The notes under the pieces: model-generated | What the model was told of the DNA's origin: nothing | Seen by the model: the letters and a program-made list of their open reading frames with translations, nothing else | Database searches by the model: none | Program-made: the position numbers and the translations under genes | Assembly (NCBI GenBank): GCA_008360975.2 | Contig: CM039182.1 | Coordinates: 55,998,491 to 56,062,490, forward strand | Direction: 5' to 3' | Source: Lichenostomus cassidix | Taxonomy: Eukaryota > Chordata > Aves > Passeriformes > Meliphagidae | Length of the DNA: 64,000 nucleotides | Part shown: piece by piece, positions 52,600 to 64,000 of the stretch | Position numbering within the stretch: the stretch's first letter is position 1 | How the letters are laid out: the number at the start of each line of letters is the position of its first letter

Positions 52600-54940
52600 G
52601 GGCCCTCTAATATATACCTCTCTCCGTCTGCTCAACATTAAACTTAGAAGTTTCCAGTGGGAAATATGAAGAATTGTGAGTGAGACAGCATATCACCCTT
52701 AGCTACTGTATCACTAACCTCTGCCCTGGACTACATCAGCATATCCTGACACAGACATTTCTTTCCTTTAAGACTTTAGTATAGCTCATTTTGGAATGAA
52801 TTTTACTGTTAGCTAGGAATAACTCCTAGTAAGTGAATTTCTAGCAATATTTGTTATGGTATCATTCTAAAATGCTTGTATTTTATTGTGCAATTAGAAG
52901 CCATTTGTGAACTTGCATATTCCATGTGTAGTTAACATTGAAAAATTGTGATGTGGTTCTAATGTCCTAGGGCTTAGATGAACTTAAATCTGCTGCTAAT
53001 GGGTGTTCCCTAGACCAGCTTTTTTGCTTTGTCCAGTAAGGGTTTTGTGGCATGGTTTGTTTGAATTATTTGGTAGGTATTTTGGATTGGTAGGTTTGGG
53101 TGGAGTTTTTTTTTAGGTTGGCTTTTTTTTTTTTCACCATGAGAACATCCAGAAATGATAATGGATTTGGATTATGAAGAGACATAGTATCTTCTTAGTA
53201 CATTGATGCTGAAATGAAGAAACTGCAACATGTGCTCCCAATTGTACAAGCAGGTCTTTATAATCGTGTCTTTAAACTCTCATGTATTAAGAGCTGTCTC
53301 TTCTTACACTTCAGCCTGGAAAGTTTGAATATCCTTGCACATGGCTTGTTTCTTTTAACATTTACTATTTCTAGTGACTTTAGAGTACTGTTACCTCAAT
53401 ATGACAATTATGGAAATCTGTGGGAAACTTGAAAAGCTGATATTTAGTAAAAGGCTTTTTAGATTGTATTGCTCCCTACTAATGCTTATATTTGCAATCT
53501 ACATGGATCAGATTAAATATTTTCATTTGATTTTGCAAATATTTTGAGCCGCTTTATATTAAGTATGGAATTACAAATATCAAAAATTGCTCATGCATGT
53601 AGACATTTTTCTTCCTCACCTGTGCCCTGTATAGCAAACTTGTGGAAAGTAGAGAAATGCTCTGTAAAGAATCCGACTTCTGCCTTTTGTTGCTTTTCTT
53701 GAAAGAAACAGGAAAATAGTGAGCTTTCTCAACAGTGAGCTCACAACATTGAAATTACTGTTCACTGACTCCTCTCATCTGTGAAGATAGATTCAGAGTA
53801 TAAATGCAGATGCACAAGAGGAACTTTTCCATCTTTGTCCCATCTAAAAAACCATAGCAGAGCAATGTAGTCTGAGCCACATCCCTACAATTTTTATCGT
53901 TCTCTCATAGAAGATGTCTGTACAGTCTGTGGTTAAAATAAGGAGGAAAACAGTGCAGTTAATACAAAACATTTCTTACTGAGCTTTTAAGAGAGTGCTT
54001 GTGCAGATAGTGCAAGTCCATGATCAAGTTCAGAAGATAGATTTGATAGTCAGAATGATCAATGTCACTGAAAAAACGATCAAATATCCTGGTTATAGAT
54101 AAGCCTTTAATTTTGCCTGTATGGACACCCTACAGACCACAATGTGTTAGATGCATAGTCATTATTCCATTTGCCCAAACAGCAGTTGCAAAGGAGTTGC
54201 ACCAGGAGAGAATTTGCTCTTAGCGAAAATATGGCTGCACATCAAAAAACTACCCTTGGTTGCAGCTGTCCAACAGTGCCTCATGACCTGGCTTCATTTT
54301 TATACATCCACTTTGCCATACACATGTTTTAGGTTAAAATAACTCAGTATCTATTAATCTTTATAATAGACCCTTAGAGATCCACTTCAAGGCTGCCTCA
54401 TCTTGTTCTCCTTTTCTGTTAAATCCATGGCAATGTCTTTAGAGGATATTTTCCTAATCCTCTCCTGGATTTTAAATTTGCTTTCTTTGTACTGTATTGA
54501 GCTCCCAGTTAGAGGAGAATTAATATTGTTTGCTTGATTAATTTCTCATCTGCCAGGAAGCTCCATGAAGTCAGATCACTTTTTCCTATAGTTACTCCTC
54601 TCCTATAGTTACTCAGCCATGCACAGAAGCTGAGTCATGACATCCGCTATAAGGAGTTAGAATAGCATTTTGTATAATTTTAGAATAGTTTAATAAATAA
54701 TTTTCAAAATTGGACAGGCCAAACCACCATTGCTAGAAGTTTTTATGGCAATAGGACTTTGTTTAAAAGACCACATAGAGCCATAGATGGTCATCCATGT
54801 GTTTAGATGAGATCTTATAGCTGATGTTACTACCAGGAAATTTTGGCTGACTTAGTTTGTTCTAGAATGGAGATCAATAGAGTTTAAAACCCAGTTAGTG
54901 CAGTCCTCTGGTCTGCATGTGCTCTGCTGATTGATAAAAG
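52600..54940. other. Intergenic, no recognised element
   Basis: AT-rich. A small duplication CTCCTATAGTTACT lies near 54583-54612. No gene seen. Confidence 0.45.
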
Positions 54941-54947
54941 TCTGCCA

Positions 54948-55244
54948 ATGCTGGGTGCAACCTTTTGCTTGAAATACTTTTCCCTTGCAGTTCAGCCTTA
55001 CAGCTCAGGAAAGGACTTTTACCCACCAATGGACAACGTTGCTAATGTTTATACTTTTGAGGATCAAATGCACAATTCCAATGTTGTCTCTAAACCAAGA
55101 CAACTATCTAGAGAAAAGTTTAGGAGAAAACACTCTGGAATGAACGTTTCCTCTAAAGGAAATGGTTTCAGCAATCCCTTCCCACTGATACAAAATAAAT
55201 TTTTAGTGGATGAAAGTGAAAAAAACCCAAACCTGTTTATTTGA
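54948..55244 (+). other. 98-codon ORF with upstream splice acceptor
   Basis: The ORF is open from ATG at 54948 to TGA at 55244. A good acceptor (CTTTTCCCTTGCAG, ending 54990) lies inside it, so it could be a terminal exon starting at 54991. The translated part is hydrophilic, with a basic stretch (LSREKFRRKHS) and no recognised domain. It could equally be chance, since an ORF of this length is not rare in 64 kb. Confidence 0.2.
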
Positions 55245-55629
55245 CAAACAAGGTGCCTGCATGGCACGGGAGAAAATTAATATCTGTTAGATATTGAATC
55301 GTCAGAACTTTACATCCCATGCACACACACCCCCACTCACAGCAGAACAAACAAACCCAAAATTCCAGGGGAGGGGAAAAAACTCTGTCAACCACGTGGC
55401 AAGAAATAACAAGATGGTGGATGGCCTTTGTCTCAGGGAAGGAAGAAGAGTCGATGCAGCAGGTCGGGGAGGAATAAAACAGGTGTGATCTTGCTGGACC
55501 TCTGACGTTGGCCTCCTCCTCCCTGCAGACAAAGCTGGTGAATTTAGAGTCCTTTCTTTCGTTGGTTCAGCTTTTCCCGAGGTCTGGGGCGGGGCAGAGT
55601 TGCTACGGTGGCTCCTGACTGTCTCCCCA

Positions 55630-56470
55630 GGGATTGGGGTCTGATCTCAGACCAAAAAGTAAGATGAGCAGTCCAAGAAGAAACAACAGAAGACACCAAA
55701 GAATTGCTACTTCAGTGCAGGGAAAAACTTGTTGCCTGAGCTAACAAAGACCAAGTTAGCTAAAAGCAACAATGTGTGAGAAAGGTCCTCTCACTACTTA
55801 AATTTTGAAAGAATTTATTCACTCATTTTCATAGTACAAACAATGATAAGAGGCTTAGAATGGCTGTCTGCCATTACACAAAGCGAAGTGCAGTGCTGAG
55901 TGCTTAGCCGCCCATAGGGGGTGGCTAGAGGCACACCTTCTGGCTAGCGGATATAGTTTTTATAACCCCCTAACCCTGCCTCCTTAAGGTGCTCTGATCG
56001 GCTCATTGTCTTTAGTCCTCCTTGGCTTGTCCTTTCTAGGGTCTTCTGATGGGTTAGCTGCTTGCCCAGCTCTCCCCTTTCTTAACCATAACATTTGAGT
56101 TAGCCACAACAAATTAACAATTAGACACAACAAACCTATAGAGGTAGCCATAACATTATCAGTTAGCCCAAACAAATTTATAGAGGTAGCCATAACATAT
56201 ACACAACCGTTAACAAATAACCATAACAAATATCTCATAACTATTTACGAAAGCCAACTCCATGACTTAATTTATAACAGCTTACAAAGACCAAGCTTAC
56301 AAAGACCAAGCTAGCTAAAAGCAGCAATGTAACCAGTCTCCTCCGCAAGCCCAGCACACAGGAGTGAGAGCTTGGACAAAGCCCATGCCAGAGTTCCCCT
56401 TCTCCCCAGCTCCTTCCCTGGGCCCAGCTTAAAGCTACAGGACACATTTCTGGGCATAGAGCAGACACTC
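55630..56470 (-). repeat. Probable ERV/LTR fragment, reverse orientation
   Basis: From about 55765 (TGTGAGAAAGG) the sequence looks like an LTR read on the - strand, with AATAAA at 55816-55811. Upstream of it on the - strand are a CCTAACCCTGCC-type GC-rich block and repeated CATAACA/TAGCCATAACA units (56090-56240). TACAAAGACCAAGCT is duplicated at 56283-56312 and echoed near 55748. Left of 55760 there may be leader sequence of the same element. Ends are not defined. Confidence 0.4.
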
Positions 56471-59400
56471 AGGAATAGAGTGTCATCATCAAATTACCCC
56501 AAGACAAAAGCAAAATGAAAGATCTTTGTATTCCCCATTGGCTCATCTCTAAAAGCCTTGCTTTTTCTTTCAGAGGAAGCATAGGAACGAGTGTTAGGAT
56601 TAAAAAGGCAATTTGGCAAGCTGCCAGTTGAGAGATTTTTATCCCTTCTCATCTAGCTATGTCTGCAGAAGTACTCCTAATTGAATAACACTCTTGCTTC
56701 TGCCCCTGCAAACTTGCCTGGTAGTGGTAAAATGGTAGTGGACTGTTGAAGCTTTTGCCACTGATTGTGTCTTCAGGTGCTTTTCCCAATCTGCTTCCCA
56801 GTTAGAACTGTAGTGGAGGTATTTCCATTCACTTCATGAAACAAGGGATCAGACCTTAATGAATAAAGAAAAGGTGACAGCAACAGATTTTTTAATTTGC
56901 ATTTTGTAGGAAAGTTTCAATATAAAAGGTTTCTGATTTCTAACATTATTACTGAGCTTCACTCTTCTCTCAGGTGCATTAAGCAAATTTTTTTATGTGG
57001 CTTGCTTCTCTATAAGGTAGTGGTGTGACACCTATCTATCTGATGTGTTACTTTTTAAGAGGTGTATATTTATAGCCTCTTTTGAAGATGAAAAACCTAT
57101 TTGGACTGAGTTAATCTTAATAGTTCTTTTTCTTGAGAACTAAGGAAATAAGTTTTTTTAAAAAATATGTCTTTGAAGTTATTAAATAATTAGTTTTGCA
57201 GAAATATGGGCATTTCTTTGTGAAGACTTGACATAAAAGTTAAATTACAAGGTGCATCAAGCAGTCTGAACTGGTTCTTATAGGTAATATAGAATGATTT
57301 TCTTCCTATACTGCCTACAAATTAAAATTTGGTAATCTCAAAGCAAACTGTTCATTTCAGCTTATAAGAGATATCAACGTGAGCAGAATTTTATTAAACC
57401 TTTTCTCATAAAAGGGAAGGCAAATATTTGAGAGTTTTATTTGTATGAAAATTAATTACTAATTTGTAATTATTTACTAAAATTTTGGAAAGTGTTAAGG
57501 GTTTAGGTAATACTCTTCATTTGGTGAAATTAGTTAAAATCCACCAGCAAAGAAAATCACAGAAAATTATCATATTATCTCTTCGCTCATATGTGCCTAA
57601 TGCAGGAATGGTATTACAGCCATTAGACTACAGTGTTTTGTCCAGTGGTACTTTATATTCAGTGCACTTGTTACAACCTCCAGAGGAAGGTTTCAGCTCT
57701 CCAGTTTTGGATAGGCTGTAAATGTTGTCTGACTGTTCACAGTTGTGGCACACCAGTAGGTAGGTCAGTGGAAGGAGCTAGTCAATCTGCAACAGCAATC
57801 AGGAATTACAGTTTGCAAAGTAGTACAATGTAGATCCCTTATCAAATTACAAAGTTGGCTCTTCCATCCTGAATGCAGAATTGGACATTTCATTTTCAAA
57901 GTGATATAGCAGAAGCTAAGGAATTTCAGTAAAAGGGCAGTGAGATTACAACAGACATTAAAGCCTTGCCCTTGTTTCTTTTCCAAATAGATGACTAAGA
58001 GGTGTAAGAGAAGAAAAGCTCTAAACAATAGGACAATTGTTGTAATTCAAAATGATACTTTGATAATAAGTGCCTTTATTTGATAAAATATTTCACAAGT
58101 GATACTTTATATTTTTTTGCTTTTATGCTTGAATATCCCCTTGCATACAAAGGAAAGAACTCTATGATGAAGTGAAGCATCTAGAAGACTCACAAAAACA
58201 TCTACATTTTCTGTGAGAAGATTCTTCAGTTATACATTAGCAAGCAGAATGCAATTGTGGGGGATAGCAGCATTAATATTTTAGTATTAACTGGGTTAGA
58301 GTTGTCTCTGGCAATTATTATTATTGTAAAATGTTTCTTTATTATAAGTAGCAGTTGGTCTTGCTGTTTACTTGTAAACAGCCTCATAACTTCTTAAAAT
58401 TAATTCACTCACATCCTTTATTTTCCCCAGAAAAACTGTTTTTCTACGAGTGATAGTTCTGTGCAAATGTGCTTTGCATTGGGATAAAACCACTGAATAT
58501 GGTATTAATCCAACTTTCAACTCGGTCAAATAGTTGAATATAAACTGGCTAAGGTCCACTGAAGATCTGCCAATATGCAGATTTGGCCCAGAGCATTTGA
58601 TGAAGTTAAAGTTATGCCAAATGTGTTCTTCAAAGGGTGCCCTTCCCCAGGATTGTATATTAGGTGGAGTTCATCAGAGATCAGAACAAATTAAATGATT
58701 ACCATAATAGCAAAGTACAAACAAGAAAACAATGCCCCAAATCAAATCACATGTTTTCCCTGTAATACTCCTTTTCAATGCCAGTCTCCTCCACCGCTCT
58801 ACTACTCTTGCAGCTGATTAGTTACGCCATAATAATAAAATTTCATTACAATAATTTTTTTACAGGATAAATGTTTTTGCAAGAATAATGTGCCCTGGGT
58901 GCTATATATATAGTGACAATAGGACTCTCCTCCTCCTTCCAAATTCACTTGAAAGCAACTGTGAGAACATGGACTTTAGCATGTTAGTACCTCATTAGAA
59001 ACAAATGCAGTTCAGGCAAGGTGGAGACCAGTCCAAGACTAGTGGTCCTACCACAAGAAAATCAATAAAAGGTACTTTAATTAAAGCTGATCAACTGTGC
59101 CCTTATTTGACAAATTTTAAAAATGTATTCCCCACCACTACCAGGTTTCTTTTCCTGTTTGCAAGGTGACCACCTCATCTTTTTGGTAGTACTATTCTAA
59201 GAATTTGTTGCAGTGATCAATTCCTTCTCTACTTTCTATTTGCACAAAGAAAAAATTGAAAACTATACATCAGCACAGGGGTGGCATCATGGAATGTTGT
59301 AATTAAAGTAGGATGTGCATGTCATTTTAGTAAATTAATTAGAATTGCTGAGGAAAAAAAGTCTCTTTCACTGTTTTTTCTTCAGTGGCCTGGGAAAGGT

Positions 59401-62400
59401 AAAATTTGTATTTAGCTGTATGTTGAAAAATATTTGATTTTGGCAGCGTCTGTGTAGATGTCAGTTTTAGAGATATATATTAAAGCAAGACAATAAAGCC
59501 AACAAGTTCCTGAAACCTGTGTTCAGGCTGCACAGTAAATATTAAAAAGGAGGTGAAATAACTCATGGAGAGTTGACGTGAAAACCAGTCAAGATACCAG
59601 ACCCAAATGACTTTGGTCTCATACAAATTCTTCTGCTGATTCTGTATGTGTCATGAACAAGTCTGGGACACAGATCACCTCCAAAAGGTAATGATTTCAG
59701 TTGAAAATTAGTCACCAAGTCATCAGGGCTGGCTGCAGTCCTGGTGGGTTTACTTGTATATCAAAGGCTGAACAAGAGCTCTCTTGTCATAAACGGATAT
59801 GTGGGTGGGGCTGTGCTTTAGATTTTCAGAAGACCCTTAATTTCTGAAGCTTGTCTTCAATTCAGTGAGCCAATCTGTATTTTGTTTTTATGTATCCATT
59901 TTTTAACATCTGCTTTTCTCCATGCCTCTAGCTTGAACCATTGTATTTACCACCCTTTGCTAATGTATAATGGGAGAAATTTTCACTTACACTGCTGAAG
60001 GAGAATCAGATCTTAGTGTTAGTGCCCTGGAATTTCAATAGAAATATCAACTTTCCCATTTGAGGGGCCCATATAGCAATAGACTTTAAAAAATCTCATC
60101 CTTGTTCGCCTTTTTATGTTTTCAAGTTTACACACATTTTACATTTTAACTTTACACACATTTTACACTTTACACTCTAACTTTAAAGCTAAAGTTTTTA
60201 ACTTTAGCCCAAATACTAAAGACCCACTAGTGTTTCTTAAGATAGGTAGTCTACCTCAAAGAAAATGGCATGGACTTCCTTCTGCAACCTCTCCAAGTCT
60301 ACATATACCCACATCTGATGTGTGCTGAAAGCTGAAGTGATGTGATATCAAGAATGAGTCTCCTTCCTGTTCAGTCTCATTACTCCATGAGCAGAATCGT
60401 ATTATTTCTCTTTTGTGGTGGAGAATGTGGGCTCCATCCTTAATGAAGATGCCTTCAGCCCAGTCACACCTGCCTATCCTTTCCTTGCCTCGGGTGACTG
60501 TGGCACAGTAGGTACCTGTTTTTTTCTCAGACAAATAACCAAAATCTTGTGATTCTGCTTGCTTCTACCAGCTGGGCAAAAGAACCCCATCAAAGCCAAA
60601 CCAAAGGAATATTTCTTCACTGGCATTTTATGTACCCTGTAAAAGGCTAAAATAAACTCTCCCCACCTACTTCTTCATGCAGTGTGAGCAAACTGAGCTT
60701 ATGTTTCTGTCAGCAATGTTTTTTTCACTTGAATTCATGACCTGCAATGTTCAGCAAAATATGGTAGAGATGAAATGGCACATTTCACTGCTCTTATGTG
60801 CAGAATGGAGAACAGCAAGGAAAAGAGGCAAAAATGAGCTGACTAGACAAGCTTTTCAAATGTCCAAATAACAAGAGTTGAAACCGTATGACTAGACACA
60901 AAAATCTGTAAAATGTAGAAAAATCCAAAACAGCTGCTGTAAGATAAGTACAACTATTCTTCAGCCTAAGTCCCTTGTGGCTGAGGATGACAGCACCAAA
61001 TAGATACTGTCAGTGAGTTAAACAGATAAAATCTACGCAGCAAAGTGTTAGAATGAGGTCAAACATTTAATGTTTCTAAACAGCAGGGTTCTGAGACTGA
61101 TAGGAGACAATAAGGATCCTTTGGAAATATCTGAAATCCTACAAGATATTTCAGCTGTATTTATGCTTTGTAAAACTCAGATGAGTATTTGGAAGAGCAC
61201 AGATTTTAAATCTTGATGCTTCTAGCTAAGGTTCATCAGCTTGTTAATATTAACACAGTAAAAATTGCAAACTAAATCTAAAGATTTGTGCATCTTGCAC
61301 ATACTGACAAAAAATACAAGCAAGCAGTACTTTCATATGTTAACTCAATCTGCCTTTATTAAATAGGGCTGAAACTGCTTCAATGATGCAAAAATTTTAC
61401 AATTCATCTTTTAATGTTATTTCAATGAGTTCAGACTTTAAAAATGCTCAGTTGTCTTTCCCCTGTCTGATGTCACTTTTTTCTCATGCACTGTGCTCTG
61501 TTGGACCTACCTTACTTTTTTTTTCTTCTGTTTTTTAAATTATTTTTTGCTCATAGCTTTCTATTCTAGTGCAGCATGCATTAGTGCATGTAGAAGATCC
61601 TGTAGATCCTAGTGACTAAAATTCTTGTATACAAGTAAAATCCTTTTTTGTGTCCATATAATGGGTCCATATAGTCATTACATTTTCACATATATAGCAT
61701 GAAATCTGGATTTTGCAGTGCTGGAACTTCACTTTTGACTGTATGGTATAGCTGGTAGAGAAAACATCAGATAGAAAAATATCTTGACTGAGGTCACTGG
61801 AATCCTGTTCTTAGAGGATGAAGGTGTGTATGTTATCCTGATCTTGCTCCAGCAAGTGTCACTAGTTCATATTACTGAGTTTTGAGAAATTTTTAATGAC
61901 TGTTTCAATATTTAGAGATGTTTGTCATATTGCCAGCTCAGGATCAGAATTGTTTCTGAAGTCAGGTCATTGTTAACTATGCACTAGAATTATTTATCTT
62001 GTCACTTAAGTTGAGCTACATGACTTCCTGTGGTCCCTTCCAGATTTATTCACTGATTCTTGATAATTTACCACCACTTTGCAAAACACTCATGGAATTA
62101 TCCTTAGAGTATCCTAGTAATATTAGAACAACATTTCCTGTGTTTAATAGAGGGGTAGCTGAGACATAAAGCAGATTCTCAGGGACCTGAGATTCTATCA
62201 AGCGGGACCTGAAATTGAATTTCTTTGTTGCCTACACTGAAAAGTTACTGAAGTAAGTAAGAGTATCAATTAATAAGCTAACAGCATGTTAGCTATTCTC
62301 CTGAAGGCTGCTACTGCTCATGACCTCCTACACATACCACCTTCCACTCTACTTTGCTTCCTCAATGTGACAGATATCCAACCCCTTCACAGCCTAGCTC

Positions 62401-64000
62401 CTGAATTGGGTGTGTAGTGTATTAGATTAACAACAGGTTGAGCTTAATTATTGATGCTGATTTTTTTCATGGTTTGACAGCAGTCAAAGAGGTCTGAGAG
62501 GTGCCTGCCATCAGCAAAAGGTTTAGCCAGCTTAATTTAATTCACTGACAAGTATCTGTCAAAGAGCTGTGATTATCCATATATGGCACTGTGGTCAAGC
62601 AGCTACTGATCCCCAAAGTTATGCCCAATTTTAATTTGTAGTGTTTCAGTGTAAACAAACTTCTTACCTCTTGGATGTATGTGCACGACTCTGTTCTTAG
62701 ACTACACCTCCTCTTACATGCATGTAGCTGCTACCTATGGATATGTTGAAAACATTCAAAGACTTTTATTAGAATATAAGTAATATTAGAATATAAATAA
62801 TCTCAACTGTCAATAGACATTAGAGGAATCAACTTCATTTTGCCAAAAGTCTAGTTTAGCACACAGAAGAGGTCTTTTCAGGACATTACAAATAGGTCAG
62901 ATAATGAAAACTAGCACTGACTACTTTTCCAGAAGTTAAAAAGTGAATTAAACTGGATAAAATGTTTAATGTTTTACTGAAGATATTTTTTCCATGGAAC
63001 ATATTTTAGCCAGCTGAACTCCTCCCATTCCACCCCCACTTTTTTTTGGCAGTCAGCAGTCTGAAGAACTTGCAAAGCAGCAGTGATTTTTTTGTACAGA
63101 AAATTTCCTAGCAATTTACTCATATAAAAGTATTTTGAAGTCAACAAAGAATATTGTAAATTAACCCAAGCAAGCAATCCTCTCCCCACAACCCCATTAT
63201 TTTCTTAATACCTGCTTCCATGAATCTGATACCATCAGAATTTGAGATTAAAAGAAACAGCTAATCAAAGCAATGGCAGTAGATGAAAGACATGAAGGCT
63301 TTGAGTCCAGGCAAAACTCCTGCAATGAATTCTCTCATGTGAGCAACTGGCTGTCATGTTATTCCTATGACAGCCTTTGTGTGGAATTTGATTACAAGGG
63401 AAAAGCAATTTTGAAATGAGGAATTTTTGTCCTCTTATCAGAGAATTTTCTCATGGTTCACTTTTTATCTTCAAATTCATTCATAGAATGTGGGGGCAAG
63501 CTCCCAATTTCAGAGAGAGAAGTAATATTTTTTATTCCTTGGGTTGCATTTGTCTTCATTTATAGGGATATTCTGAAAGTGCAAAAAAGTAGAAATCTTC
63601 AGGTATTTGTCAGGGTCAGGTTCTCTCAATCTACCATATGGTAATGCATAGCTTTAACTCCTACATGATCTTGTTCTCTGTTCTTGGTGGCAGATTGCTA
63701 CACAGCTGTGCTTTAGTTGTGTAAATTCCAGTCCTGAATCACCGGTCTTTTTTTTTGCCTTATTTTCTTCAGTAAATACTACTCCACGCTTTTTTTTTTC
63801 CTATTCAAACCTCAGGTAGCTGAACAGAACTGGATGCTGCTACTTTAAATTAGTGTTTGAAGAATGGTTTACCACAGGAATTATCTACAATCCTGTGTGA
63901 ATAAACAAGTAGGACAGGAAAAGAACCATGTCAACTTTTTAAACTAAAACTCTAATCGTACAGTGAGGCATCAGAGCAAAACTGTATCTGATGGGTATGC
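56471..64000. other. Intergenic, no recognised element
   Basis: 7.5 kb of AT-rich, apparently unique DNA. The only structure noted is a short tandem repeat at 60127-60180. Several 60-90-codon ORFs occur on both strands without domains or splice-site support. No CR1 terminus or LTR end was recognised. Confidence 0.45.
60127..60180. repeat. Short tandem repeat of TTTACACACATTTTACA units
   Basis: Two and a half imperfect copies of a unit of about 24 bp, followed by an AACTTTAAAGCTAAAGTTT palindromic stretch. Confidence 0.7.

Overview
This is vertebrate nuclear DNA, almost certainly from a bird and probably a passerine. The repeats are CR1 LINE fragments, long terminal repeats (LTRs) of several endogenous retrovirus (ERV) families and one full-length gamma-like provirus. 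The only host gene I can support is the 3' end of tensin-3 (TNS3) on the + strand. No CRISPR array, bacterial operon or functional RNA gene was seen.

Layout. Positions 1-34362 hold ten TNS3 coding exons, labelled A-J here: 2847-3487, 4119-4205, 9490-9618, 11939-12034, 14712-14789, 16509-16586, 31823-31991, 33013-33081, 33224-33250 and 34218-34362. Splice sites and phases agree at every junction. They encode about 505 residues: the end of the Ser/Pro-rich linker, the SH2 domain and the C-terminal PTB domain. The 3' UTR probably runs to about 36.74 kb. From there to 64 kb I see no convincing gene, only repeats and apparently unique AT-rich DNA.

The intron between exons F and G (15.2 kb) is enlarged by a nested insertion. 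A solo LTR on the + strand (18938-30116) was split by a 10.0-kb provirus on the - strand (18958-28960). The provirus has two LTRs, a 4-bp target duplication, primer binding site, polypurine tract, gag, pro, pol and env. All genes except pro visibly carry stops or frame breaks. It also has an extra 124-codon ORF before gag. An inverted relative of the outer LTR lies at 7776-8997, so the two copies flank the SH2 exons C-F in opposite orientation.

Downstream of TNS3, a nuclear copy of mitochondrial DNA (ND4 - tRNA-His - tRNA-Ser - tRNA-Leu - ND5, about 1.8 kb at 39916-41737, - strand) sits inside a CR1 copy. Its reading frames are still open under the mitochondrial code, so it looks young. A second CR1 is split by an LTR-like element near 45.86-46.30 kb. 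Two 513-bp solo LTRs of one family lie at 2053-2565 and 47504-48016. A perfect CTCF-type motif lies at 52198-52212.

Family names rest on remembered sequence features, since no search was possible. Exon boundaries are firm. Boundaries of old repeats are approximate.
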